Below, piece by piece: positions 34,557 to 42,542 of a DNA stretch of 64,000 nucleotides; position 1 is the first letter of the stretch, and each line of letters begins with the position of its first letter. The DNA lies in assembly GCF_014803385.1 (NCBI RefSeq), contig NZ_JACYFC010000003.1, positions 434,001 to 498,000 of the forward strand. The letters are read 5' to 3'. The notes beneath the pieces are model-generated. The model ran no database searches. It was not told the origin of the DNA and saw only the letters and a list, made by a program, of their open reading frames with translations. A program made the translations under genes and the position numbers. This DNA comes from Marinomonas colpomeniae. GTDB lineage: Bacteria; Pseudomonadota; Gammaproteobacteria; Pseudomonadales; Marinomonadaceae.

Positions 34557-36097
34557 GCCTGAGCCTCTTGAACTGCTGTGTTGATAAAGGTACCAGCCAT
34601 CCATTGGCCTATTTGATCTATATTGGTTTCTTCTGTTTTTACTAATGGTGATAAATACCCATCACAAACAGCTGCCATTCGATCGGCTAATAGAAAAAGT
34701 TCATCAATGTCTTCTGAAATAAGCAAAATTGCAGCGCCTTCATCACGAAGTTCGAGTAGTGCTTGATGAATAGCAAGTGCGGCACCCACATCAACTCCCC
34801 ATGTTGGGTGAGCACAAATTAATACTTTTGGGTGCTGACCAATTTCTCGACCCATGATGAATTTTTGTAAATTACCACCACTTAAACTTTGAGCTTCTGA
34901 AAATTCACCATGGCATTTAACTTTGTACTTACCGATAAGTTCCGTGGTGTATTCCTTGATGCTTTGCCATTGCACTAAACCGTTTTTAACAAAACCCGTG
35001 CTGTGAGTCAGTAGCGTATTTTCTGTCAGACTCATATCGGGTACTGCGCCACGACCAAGTCTTTCTTCTGGTACGTAAGCCATGCCTAGCTGCCGCCTTT
35101 CTCCAGCGTGTAAATGTCCAATCTTAAGCTTGCCTAGCGTTAGGGCGTTTTTGACATTACGTTCGTCTTCACCGCTTATTATAGCCATCAATTCGTCTTG
35201 GCCGTTACCTGCAACACCTGCAATGCCTAATATTTCGCCAGCTTTTAAGTCGAAGTTGATATTTTTTAGTGCTGTACCAAAGGGTTGTTTAGAAGGTAAA
35301 GATAGGTCGCTCACATTAAAAACTTCAACGGTTCCTTCTTTTTTCGAATAACCAGCGTCTTGATCTGCCAAGTCACCGACCATCATTTTTGCGATAGTGG
35401 CAGGTGTTTCTTCACTTGGTACACATGTATCAACCACTTTGCCGCCACGAAGAATGGTTGCTTTGTGACAAACTTCGGTAACTTCATGGAGTTTGTGGCT
35501 GATAAATAAAATGCTACAGCCTTCTTTTGATAGGGTGCGTAAGACGTTAAACAGTCCAGCGACTTCTTGTGGTGTTAAAACGGAAGTCGGTTCGTCTAAA
35601 ATAAGCAGTTTCACGGACTGAACAAGGCAACGCATGATTTCAACACGTTGTCTTTCGCCAATTGAAAGGGAGTGCACATATCGACTTGGATCAACATTTA
35701 AACCGTATTCTTCAGACAGTTGAATAATTCTTTGGGCTAGATCCCCAATATTATTCAGTTGGCTTTTACTTAGACATAGTTCAATGTTTTGGCTGACAGT
35801 TAATGTTTCAAACAATGAAAAATGCTGAAACACCATGCCGATTCCTAAATCACGAGCAATAGAGGGTGATTTAATATTAACTTCTCTGCCATTCCATATG
35901 ATGTCTCCTTTATCGGGAGAGACTACGCCGTAAATAGTTTTGACTAGTGTACTTTTTCCTGCTCCATTCTCACCTAATAGAGCATGAATTTCGCCAGGCA
36001 TTAAAGTGATGCTAATACGATCATTAGCCAAGCAACCAGGGTATTGTTTAGTGATATTCGCCAATTCAAGGCGAGATACTAAATTGTGTGTTTTCAA
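34553..36097 (-). CDS. ABC transporter ATPase with two nucleotide-binding domains (BMP/nucleoside type)
   Basis: A 514-residue ATPase with two fused ABC domains. The first (about 9-245) has Walker A GENGAGKST, VFQHFSLFETLTV, LSIGERQRVEIMRCL and ILDEPTSVLTP. The second (about 262-505) has a variant P-loop GVAGNGQDEL and the signature LSGGNLQKFIMGREI. The asymmetry is normal for RbsA/YufO-like proteins. It heads the operon, starting at TTG 36097 with AGGTG eight bases upstream. It powers import of the BMP ligand, presumably a purine base or nucleoside. Confidence 0.92.
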   Translation of the reverse strand: MKTHNLVSRLELANITKQYPGCLANDRISITLMPGEIHALLGENGAGKSTLVKTIYGVVSPDKGDIIWNGREVNIKSPSIARDLGIGMVFQHFSLFETLTVSQNIELCLSKSQLNNIGDLAQRIIQLSEEYGLNVDPSRYVHSLSIGERQRVEIMRCLVQSVKLLILDEPTSVLTPQEVAGLFNVLRTLSKEGCSILFISHKLHEVTEVCHKATILRGGKVVDTCVPSEETPATIAKMMVGDLADQDAGYSKKEGTVEVFNVSDLSLPSKQPFGTALKNINFDLKAGEILGIAGVAGNGQDELMAIISGEDERNVKNALTLGKLKIGHLHAGERRQLGMAYVPEERLGRGAVPDMSLTENTLLTHSTGFVKNGLVQWQSIKEYTTELIGKYKVKCHGEFSEAQSLSGGNLQKFIMGREIGQHPKVLICAHPTWGVDVGAALAIHQALLELRDEGAAILLISEDIDELFLLADRMAAVCDGYLSPLVKTEETNIDQIGQWMAGTFINTAVQEAQA

Positions 36098-36251
36098 TGT
36101 TCCGACACCTTATTTCTAGGGTTTAGTTGGACGAAAGAATATTATTTTTCTATATGGTTTATTTATATTGCTAATAAAAGCAAATATCTTATGTTTTTTT
36201 GCACCAAAATAAACGTGCCGCGCACTAATTTGGTTCGTGATGCCTGTGATA

Positions 36252-36274
36252 TTTAACTTGACCAATCAGTTAAA
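36252..36274. promoter_or_regulatory. Inverted repeat upstream of the purine ABC operon, candidate operator
   Basis: TTTAACT (36252-36258) and AGTTAAA (36268-36274) form a perfect 7-bp inverted repeat around TGACCAATC, about 155 bases upstream of the ATPase start. The core TTGACCAATCAGTTAA loosely resembles TetR-type operators of purine and pyrimidine genes. No regulator gene is adjacent. Confidence 0.4.
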
Positions 36275-36441
36275 GTTTTAAACCCTACTATTGGAGTGTA
36301 CTTATCAATATTCATGCCAATGATTATTGGGTTTTTTTAGGTGGCGTAGAGTACGAAATTTTAACTTTTTTGTCTTCAACTGATTTCTTCAATTCGTATT
36401 TTGATATTGAGGCTATCGTTATCTGAATTAATAGAAAAGAT

Positions 36442-36467
36442 ATGACGTATTCTGTAGAATGCGTCAT
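36442..36467. promoter_or_regulatory. 26-bp near-perfect inverted repeat upstream of the diguanylate cyclase
   Basis: ATGACGTATTCT (36442-36453), GT, and AGAATGCGTCAT (36456-36467) are complementary at 11 of 12 positions; the exception is a G-U pair in RNA. It covers the first in-frame ATG of the cyclase frame, which argues against that ATG being the start and for an operator or leader hairpin. Confidence 0.6.
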
Positions 36468-36540
36468 TGAAATTCAATTGCATCGAGATTCGCGTCATTT
36501 GTGGTGTGGTTACTTAAGTCCGACCTTGATTAGGAATACC

Positions 36541-37632
36541 GTGTTTTCTTTAACAAAAAAAACTATAGACAAGCTACTTAACTCTGGTTTTGCAGATGAG
36601 TTCGATAACGATCTCAATCAGAAGCATGTGGTGGTTTTTTCATATTTAGTATTCGCCATAAGCTGTTTTTCTATGTTGGTATTTTTCTTCCTTCGCCAAA
36701 TGCCGTTTATGGGCATTTTCTCTTTAGGTTGTTTAATATCTGCACTTATAGGTTTTCGTTCTAATTGCTTGGGTGATTTTGGCCGTGCTCAATTATTAAT
36801 TCCTATTGCTAAAATTATTCAAATAACCATTCTTAGTTTATTTTATTTTGGAGCCAGTAGTAGCTTTCATTGGGTTTTTGTTAATGTGATTCTTTACGCT
36901 GTCGTTGTTTTTAGAGTTGATCAAGCGTTTTCAAAATATCTAATTGTTGTTAGTTCTACTGTTTTATTTTTTGTCTGTGAATTTCTGACGTTAAAAGACT
37001 TATATTTAACTGCAGAAGATCAAGGCTTTGTAGAGATTATTACTTTTTTTTCTGTTTCTTTTTACTTTTCAGTAGTTGTTAACTTAGTGATGAGTCGGTT
37101 GAAATCTGTTAATAGGCATTTACGAACCTTGGCCGAAAAAGATGAATTAACAGGTTTATCGAATAGGCGGAAAGTGCTGGCTGATGCGGTTAATATTTTT
37201 GCAGATTCTGTTATTAATAGAGAGTCCTGCGTTTTTGCTATTGTAGATTTAGATCACTTTAAAAAAATTAATGATACCTATGGTCATGAAGCAGGTGATT
37301 TAGTTTTAGCTCAGGTTGCTAATATGATGTGTTCTGTTATACGTCCTCAAGATGAAATAGGTCGTTATGGTGGGGAGGAGTTTATTGTGATTATGCGAGA
37401 TACTAACTTGAAGCAAGCTGAAGGTGTTGTAGAGCGTATTCGTCAGTCTGTTGAAGATATGTTAATAGAGACAGAGCAAGGGATTATTATTCCTGTCACC
37501 ATCAGTGCAGGCTTAGCTTCAATTACTTCTAGTGTTTCTCGTTACGAAGAAATATTGGCGCAAGCGGATAAAGGTTTGTATATCGCCAAACGTAATGGAC
37601 GGAACCGTGTCTTTGTACAATCTGATTATTAA
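36541..37632 (+). CDS. Membrane-bound diguanylate cyclase (GGDEF)
   Basis: Makes cyclic di-GMP from GTP. Six or so membrane helices (about 27-185 from the start used here) are followed by a GGDEF domain. That domain has DELTGLSNRR, DLDHFKKINDTYGHEAGD, the intact GGEEF active site (277-281) and an RPQD inhibitory I-site five residues before it. I use GTG 36541, with AGGA five bases upstream, giving 363 residues; the in-frame ATG at 36442 lies inside a strong inverted repeat and has no good ribosome-binding site. The sensor region is not a named MASE type that I can identify. It stands alone, divergent from the purine operon. Confidence 0.87.
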   Translation: MFSLTKKTIDKLLNSGFADEFDNDLNQKHVVVFSYLVFAISCFSMLVFFFLRQMPFMGIFSLGCLISALIGFRSNCLGDFGRAQLLIPIAKIIQITILSLFYFGASSSFHWVFVNVILYAVVVFRVDQAFSKYLIVVSSTVLFFVCEFLTLKDLYLTAEDQGFVEIITFFSVSFYFSVVVNLVMSRLKSVNRHLRTLAEKDELTGLSNRRKVLADAVNIFADSVINRESCVFAIVDLDHFKKINDTYGHEAGDLVLAQVANMMCSVIRPQDEIGRYGGEEFIVIMRDTNLKQAEGVVERIRQSVEDMLIETEQGIIIPVTISAGLASITSSVSRYEEILAQADKGLYIAKRNGRNRVFVQSDY

Positions 37633-37670
37633 AAATTGAATATATTTGATTCACCGTATTGACATATGAG

Positions 37671-37693
37671 TTGTCCACTTTCTCTGTGGATAA
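37671..37693. promoter_or_regulatory. Paired DnaA-box-like sequences
   Basis: TTGTCCAC (37671-37678) faces GTGGATAA (37686-37693) across seven bases. The minus-strand word TTATCCACA fits the DnaA-box consensus exactly, and the other half is one base off. It could be a DnaA-responsive site, or chance in AT-rich DNA; there is no cluster of boxes. Confidence 0.3.
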
Positions 37694-37910
37694 GCTTGTT
37701 AGCTACTCTATTTTCCCTTTATTTTTCGTGATGAGGTGTCTTTGATCGAAGTATTATTTTGTTGTGATGACTGTTAGGTGCTTAATAAGCCTGGGGTATT
37801 AGTTTTCCTGCATCTGGTAAGTGTTTTTCGCGAGAGTTATCTGAATTTGTTGGGGTGCAATTTGATGAGTCCTTATTTAAAGTGGCCCTCTAAAAAAGTA
37901 ATTAATATAA

Positions 37911-37936
37911 CTCAGTAAAGATTAGCTCTTACTGAG
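37911..37936 (+). promoter_or_regulatory. Leader hairpin touching the rlmM ribosome-binding site
   Basis: CTCAGTAA (37911-37918) pairs perfectly with TTACTGAG (37929-37936). The 3' arm overlaps the GAG of the GAGAGGG Shine-Dalgarno before the rlmM ATG, so folding would partly mask the ribosome-binding site. Confidence 0.45.
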
Positions 37937-37947
37937 AGGGAATGTGA

Positions 37948-39000
37948 ATGAAAAATGTTTTAGTTTATTGCCGTCAGGGTTTTGAAAAAGATTGCGCGGC
38001 AGAACTGTCGGAAGTTGCTAGTAGCAAGGGCTTTTATGGTTATGCGAAGGTGGTTCCTGATGCGGGTTATATTGTGTATAACTTTGATCAAGCAGATGCG
38101 GGCGAAAACTTAATCAAGCAATTACAGTTTAATCGTCTTATTTTTGCTCGCCAGATTATTGCTATTAATGATGTAATTGAGTTAGAGCAGGGTGGGCGAG
38201 TTGAGTTACTGCTTGAAGCTGCTCGCGAGTTGCCTTTGGCTGAAGAAATATGGATTGAAACTGCTGATACTAATGAAGCGAAAGCTCTGTCTGGTCTAAT
38301 CAAAAAACTGGAAAAACCTTTGCGAGAGGGTTGGAAGCGATCTGGTGTATTACGTAATAAAGCCGTCGGTGTTAGGCATCATGTCTTTATGTTGAGTGGT
38401 GAAGCGGCTTATTTAGGTGTGTCTTATGAGGTTTGTCGCAGTGAGTTCCCTATGGGAATTAGGCGTTTACGTTTTCCTGCTGCGGGACCTAGTCGTTCTA
38501 CACTTAAGCTTGAAGAAGCGTTTCTACAATTTGTTCCTGAGCGTATCCGCGAAGAAAATTTAATTGAAGGTATGACTGCTGTTGATCTAGGTGCTGCGCC
38601 GGGTGGTTGGACATATCAGTTTGTCAAAAAAGGCATTCATGTTATTGCTATTGATAATGGACCAATGCAAAAGGAACTAATGTCTAGCGGGCTAGTGGAG
38701 CATGAAAAAGCTGATGGCTTTAAATATGAGCCTCCTTACACGGTTGATTGGCTTGTTTGTGATATGGTTGAAAGGCCTATAAAGGTGGCTGAGCTGATGG
38801 CTAAGTGGCTGGCTAATTGTTGGGCAAGAAGGGCTATTTTTAATTTAAAGTTGCCGATGAAGAAACGCTATCAAGAAGTATCTTTGTGCTTAGAGGCTAT
38901 TGATGCTGCGCTGAGAAAAGCTGGGATAAGTTATCACTATCAAGTAAAGCATCTTTATCATGATCGTGAAGAGGTTACTGTCTGTATCATTGTCAAATAG
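37948..39000 (+). CDS. rlmM: 23S rRNA 2'-O-ribose methyltransferase RlmM
   Basis: Methylates the ribose of C2498 of 23S rRNA (E. coli numbering, family knowledge). The 350-residue protein has an N-terminal THUMP-like region starting MKNVLVYCRQGFEKDCAAEL, then RRLRFPAAGPSRSTLKLEEAF. The Rossmann methyltransferase core follows, with AVDLGAAPGGWTYQFVKKG, AIDNGPM, WLVCDMVERP and the late lysine in IFNLKLPMKKRY, consistent with a K-D-K-E 2'-O-methyltransferase. The length is the normal one. It is monocistronic, with a terminator 30 bases after the stop. Confidence 0.94.
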   Translation: MKNVLVYCRQGFEKDCAAELSEVASSKGFYGYAKVVPDAGYIVYNFDQADAGENLIKQLQFNRLIFARQIIAINDVIELEQGGRVELLLEAARELPLAEEIWIETADTNEAKALSGLIKKLEKPLREGWKRSGVLRNKAVGVRHHVFMLSGEAAYLGVSYEVCRSEFPMGIRRLRFPAAGPSRSTLKLEEAFLQFVPERIREENLIEGMTAVDLGAAPGGWTYQFVKKGIHVIAIDNGPMQKELMSSGLVEHEKADGFKYEPPYTVDWLVCDMVERPIKVAELMAKWLANCWARRAIFNLKLPMKKRYQEVSLCLEAIDAALRKAGISYHYQVKHLYHDREEVTVCIIVK

Positions 39001-39029
39001 AGATTAGATTTAACTAAAAGTCTGTAGCA

Positions 39030-39072
39030 AAAAAGCCCTATAAATAAGAAATGTATTTATCGGGCTTTTTTT
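39030..39072. terminator. Terminator between rlmM and the L,D-transpeptidase gene
   Basis: AAAAAGCCC (39030-39038) pairs with GGGCTTTTT (39062-39070), extended by ATAAATA (39040-39046) with TATTTAT (39054-39060) across one mismatch. A/T-runs on both sides suit both convergent genes. Confidence 0.88.
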
Positions 39073-39099
39073 ATTGTCTTGTTTTTATGCTGTGTTTAA

Positions 39100-40764
39100 T
39101 TAGATCGATTCTTTTGGATTGAAAAAACTGTATCCCATTGCGTCTTCCATTAATTGATCTCTTTCGTAAATATCATTGCGAAACTCCAGCATGCCATTAG
39201 CGTTTGGAACAACGGTGAAATACACTAAATAAACAGGTATGTAGGTAGGTAGAGTAATAACACTGTTGCTTTTACTTTTTAGTGCCTTTGTCATTTCGTT
39301 AAAGCGTTTACTGCCTTTGGTTATTTCTCTCGCAAATTCAGTTGGGTTCTCTAGGCGGACACAACCAGAACTGAATGCTCTGTCTGTTTTACGAAATAAA
39401 TGTTTTGCAGGAGTGTCATGTAGATAAATTTCATTCTTGTTCGGAAACATGAATTTATATTGCCCTAAAGCATTATCTTCATCTGGTTGCTGTTCAAAGC
39501 GATAGCTTAATTTGCTCTCTGTGATTTTTTTCCAATTTATTTTTGTTGAATCAAGTTCTTTCGCGCCAATGCTCCAGCTTGAATAGAGTTTGTAACCGTG
39601 TTTCACCAAGTAATTTGGATCAGCTTGCAATTTAGGTAATAGGTTTTCTCTTGCAATCCTGTGAGGGACTCTCCATGTTGGATTAGTGACCATGTAAGTC
39701 ATTAACCCCTTGAATACAGGGGTTTTCCTTTCAGGCTTGCCGATAACCACCTTCATTGATGTAAGTTCGCCATTTAAATGCATATCGACTGTATAGTTTG
39801 TTAAATCTACCCAAACACGGTTAGCTTCCAAATCACTTGGCAGCCAGCGCCATCTTTCTAGGTTATAAGTGATTTGCTTTGCTCTAACTTCTAGTGGGAC
39901 ATTAAGTGTTTGGATTGTCTTAGGGCCGGCTGAGCCGTCTACAGAAATGTGATGGCGACGTTGAAAGCGTATTAATGCTTCTTTCAAGCGTATGTCGAAA
40001 TGTTCCTCATTTACTTTGCGAGTGGAGAGTCGAATATCGCCAAGTTGTACTAAGCGGGCTCTTAGTTGTGCAACCCGTGGCCCTTCGTCCCCTATGGATA
40101 GGATTGATCCGGTGCTAACGAAGATGTCTTTTTCTTTCGATGTTAGATCTTGATAATAAACCAGCCATTTTTGTAGTATCTGGTATTGTGGGTTTCTCGG
40201 AGTGAGCATTGGGAGTGAGTCGACCATACCTGTTGCAGAGCTAAGGTAAAGTAGGTTTCTCCAGTTATCGTTCGGTGCATCAAGCTGCCAATTGGGGTCT
40301 ATGAGTAGTGGTTCATAACGACCATTACTTAAGTCATGTGCGTAGCTAGTTAGTGCTATTGTGGCAATTACGTCCATTTCGGCGAGTTGTTGAGGTGATG
40401 GTTTTTTCAGCGCTAAATATTCTTTAATTATATTTGTGTGATAGTGAATAGGGTTGAGTCCATGGGTGTAGGATTGCTCAAGTATGTCGACTAGTTTGTA
40501 AATCGATTTGTTAATTTTTTGGTTTTCAATCCATATCGGCTCATAACCACGAGCCTTGTATGCTTCAAGAACGCTATTGTTGGGGATTGCTTGGCCCGCA
40601 ACGGGAGTGAAAGCGTTCAGTGTTAATGATACTTGCTCTTTTACGGTGTACTCTATTTGAGATTCGCTAGGTGGCTCTATAAGGTGCTGTTTACTTGAGG
40701 AGGAGCAAGCACTAAGTAATGCACTGATGCATATTAATAAAAAAAATTTATTCACCGATATCAT
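39100..40764 (-). CDS. ldtD: YcbB-type L,D-transpeptidase, lipoprotein
   Basis: Forms 3-3 crosslinks in peptidoglycan. A 554-residue exported protein with a lipobox near LLSACSSSS, so probably membrane-anchored. An N-terminal scaffold domain is followed by a peptidoglycan-binding segment (LSIGDEGPRVAQLRARLVQLG and ALIRFQRRHHISVDGSAGPKTIQTLN). The YkuD catalytic domain ends the protein, with VIGKPERKTPVFKG, TNPTWRVPHRIARENLLPKLQ, EIYLHDTPAKHLF and the active-site SSGCVRL. The start ATG overlaps the stop of the cysteine-cluster gene as ATGA. The symbol follows the E. coli naming; other YcbB-like paralogues are possible. Confidence 0.88.
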   Translation of the reverse strand: MISVNKFFLLICISALLSACSSSSKQHLIEPPSESQIEYTVKEQVSLTLNAFTPVAGQAIPNNSVLEAYKARGYEPIWIENQKINKSIYKLVDILEQSYTHGLNPIHYHTNIIKEYLALKKPSPQQLAEMDVIATIALTSYAHDLSNGRYEPLLIDPNWQLDAPNDNWRNLLYLSSATGMVDSLPMLTPRNPQYQILQKWLVYYQDLTSKEKDIFVSTGSILSIGDEGPRVAQLRARLVQLGDIRLSTRKVNEEHFDIRLKEALIRFQRRHHISVDGSAGPKTIQTLNVPLEVRAKQITYNLERWRWLPSDLEANRVWVDLTNYTVDMHLNGELTSMKVVIGKPERKTPVFKGLMTYMVTNPTWRVPHRIARENLLPKLQADPNYLVKHGYKLYSSWSIGAKELDSTKINWKKITESKLSYRFEQQPDEDNALGQYKFMFPNKNEIYLHDTPAKHLFRKTDRAFSSGCVRLENPTEFAREITKGSKRFNEMTKALKSKSNSVITLPTYIPVYLVYFTVVPNANGMLEFRNDIYERDQLMEDAMGYSFFNPKESI

Positions 40765-41048
40765 GAATGTGTTCCTGTGTGTGAGCTTGCGTTTAGTGGG
40801 CGAGTAAAGTCTTCTAGATGGTTTAATATGGTAATAGCTTCTTCTTTACTGTTATTGCAAATGTACTTTTCAGCCATGAAATCTTTACATACTTTTGGCC
40901 GTGATGGGTCTTTAAATATGGCGCAACTAAAATCGCTTAAAAGCTGTATGCAATGCTCTCCTGCCAATTTTCCATTAGGCATTCCTGGTATTGGAGATGT
41001 AATAGAGGGTGCTATGCAGCAGGCACCACAATTAGATCGGCATTGCAT
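40761..41048 (-). CDS. YkgJ-family cysteine-cluster protein
   Basis: A 95-residue protein beginning MQCRSNCGACCIAPSITSPIPGMP, followed by C-x-Q, DFSCAIF and RPKVCKDFM. The spacing of the conserved cysteines is that of the Fe-S/zinc CxxCxxCC family (YkgJ). I start at the ATG at 41048, the family start, with AAGG upstream; a longer frame to 41111 adds 21 unlikely residues. It is translationally coupled (ATGA) to the L,D-transpeptidase downstream, an unexpected pairing of a cytoplasmic metal-cluster protein with a wall enzyme. The function of the family is unknown. Confidence 0.85.
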   Translation of the reverse strand: MQCRSNCGACCIAPSITSPIPGMPNGKLAGEHCIQLLSDFSCAIFKDPSRPKVCKDFMAEKYICNNSKEEAITILNHLEDFTRPLNASSHTGTHS

Positions 41049-41231
41049 GATTTTTTGCCTTATATTAAACGAATGATTATAAATAAAATAAAATATGATT
41101 ACATCGGTCATTTACAAAATAACACTGGCTGTGATGGTTTAGAGCGTTGAAATTTTAGGGCGTTGTGGGCCATTAAAGTATATAATTACAAGCTAATGAA
41201 TCATTTTTTTTTTTGATATAAGGTTTTGTTA

Positions 41232-42470
41232 ATGGTTACTAGGTTAAAAATACTAGTGGTGGAGGACAGTCCTGTTGTTCTTAAAGTGTTAAACCACCTG
41301 TTGTTACAAAATCCTACTTTTATTCCTGTGCTATGTGATTGTTATAAAGAAGCGGAAAGCAAATTAAACAATCTTGAAGAAGTGTTTTTTGCAGCGATTG
41401 TGGATTTAAATTTACCTGACGCAGAAAACGGTGAAATCGTTGATCTTGTCTTATCTCATAAAATTCCTTGTGTGGTATTGACTGGAAACATCAATGATTC
41501 TTTAAGACTTAGTCTTTTGAATAAAGGGGTTCTTGATTACATTATCAAAGACAGTCGATACTCCTTTAATCATGTCATCAAGGTTATTGAACGCTTAAAT
41601 AAGAATCAAGGCATAAAGGTTCTGGTTGCTGAGGACTCTTCGACTAGCCGGCTTTTTATTAAAATTTTATTAGAACAATATCGTTTTAAAGTCATTGAGG
41701 CTGAAAACGGACAGGAGGCTCTGGCTAAACTAGAGGCCGATTCTGATATTAGTATGCTGATTACCGATCATAATATGCCTCTGGTAAATGGTTATGATTT
41801 GGTTCGTATGTTGAGGCACAACTCACGGTTTCAAGATTTAGTTATTATTGGGTTGTCCGCTGAAGGAGACAATGCATTATCGGCTAAGTTTATTAAGGCA
41901 GGTGCGAATGATTTTCTTAAAAAGCCATTTTACCATGAAGAGTTCCATTGTCGGGTTATTCACAATCTTGAAGCGCAAGAGATGCTTGAAACAATAAGAG
42001 ATTTGGCAAATATTGATCCACTGACTAAGCTGAAAAATAGACGTTATTTATTTGATGAAGGTGAGCGATTTTTTCGGAAAAACTCGCCTAATGTTTCACT
42101 TGCTATGCTTGATTTAGACAACTTTAAGCGAGTAAATGATACTTATGGTCATGTTGTTGGTGATCAGTTGTTAGAGGCTGTTGGCTCTGAAATAAAAGCA
42201 TCATTTCCTGATGTTTTGGCTTTTCGCTTTGGTGGTGAGGAGTTCTGTATTATTGCCAGTGTAGGTGAGCAGGAGTTGCAGGGGTTACTGAACTCCTTCT
42301 CTCTAAAAATGCGATCGAAAGAGTTAACAGAGGCTAAAGTTCTTATAACTTGCAGCGTAGGGGTTTGTTGTCGCCCTGTAACTTCTCTTGAGGAGTCTAT
42401 TAGGATTGCAGATGCTAATCTTTACGAGGCTAAGCGCCTAGGGCGAGATCAGATTGTTTCTGATGCTTGA
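41232..42470 (+). CDS. Response regulator with two receiver domains and a GGDEF output domain
   Basis: PleD-like architecture in 412 residues: REC1 (about 6-120, phosphoacceptor D58 in AAIVDLNLPD), REC2 (about 129-245, D179 in LITDHNMPL, KKPF lysine) and GGDEF (about 258-410). The GGDEF domain has DPLTKLKNRR, DLDNFKRVNDTYGH and FGGEEF (334-338). Both aspartates and the GGEEF site are intact, but the RxxD inhibitory site that should precede GGEEF is replaced by FPDV, so product inhibition is probably lost. The ATG at 41232 has AAGG eight bases upstream. No kinase gene is adjacent, so phosphate likely comes from a distant sensor. Confidence 0.9.
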   Translation: MVTRLKILVVEDSPVVLKVLNHLLLQNPTFIPVLCDCYKEAESKLNNLEEVFFAAIVDLNLPDAENGEIVDLVLSHKIPCVVLTGNINDSLRLSLLNKGVLDYIIKDSRYSFNHVIKVIERLNKNQGIKVLVAEDSSTSRLFIKILLEQYRFKVIEAENGQEALAKLEADSDISMLITDHNMPLVNGYDLVRMLRHNSRFQDLVIIGLSAEGDNALSAKFIKAGANDFLKKPFYHEEFHCRVIHNLEAQEMLETIRDLANIDPLTKLKNRRYLFDEGERFFRKNSPNVSLAMLDLDNFKRVNDTYGHVVGDQLLEAVGSEIKASFPDVLAFRFGGEEFCIIASVGEQELQGLLNSFSLKMRSKELTEAKVLITCSVGVCCRPVTSLEESIRIADANLYEAKRLGRDQIVSDA

Positions 42471-42482
42471 TTTTTAGTTATA

Positions 42483-42523
42483 AAAAATGCCGCTTTGTGT
42501 TTAATAAACTAAGCGGCATTTTT
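42483..42523. terminator. Bidirectional terminator between the GGDEF regulator and gatB
   Basis: AAAAATGCCGCTT (42483-42495) and AAGCGGCATTTTT (42511-42523) form a perfect 13-bp stem, with A- and T-runs serving both convergent genes. Confidence 0.93.
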
Positions 42524-42542
42524 GTTTCTTTGATGAGTGTTT

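Larger units (their letters stand above)
36098..36540. other. Divergent regulatory region between the purine ABC operon and the diguanylate cyclase gene
   Basis: About 440 bases without a supported gene. It holds a 23-bp inverted repeat near the purine operon (36252-36274), a weak CCAAT/ATTGG hairpin followed by a T-run (36317-36338), and a 26-bp inverted repeat (36442-36467) close to the cyclase gene. The open frame at 36442-36540 encodes 33 residues that do not look like a membrane-protein N-terminus. Confidence 0.6.
37633..37947. other. 315-base intergenic region before rlmM
   Basis: No gene found. It contains a TTGTCCAC/GTGGATAA inverted pair (37671-37693) that includes a perfect DnaA-box word on the minus strand, a short GCTTAATAAGC palindrome (about 37780), and a hairpin against the rlmM ribosome-binding site (37911-37936). 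No terminator is evident for the upstream cyclase gene. Confidence 0.55.

Noticed and set aside
34556..34604. Upstream-extended N-terminus of the first BMP permease
   Set aside because: The extra 16 codons lie within the ATPase gene, while the ATG at 34556 forms a normal ATGA overlap.
36317..36338. CCAAT/ATTGG hairpin with T-run, a possible terminator of a small RNA
   Set aside because: The stem is only five base pairs, mostly A-T, and no promoter or upstream transcript could be identified in the plus direction.
37671..37693. Possible replication origin because of DnaA-box-like words
   Set aside because: Only one pair is present, without a cluster of boxes, an unwinding element or dnaA/dnaN/gidA neighbours.
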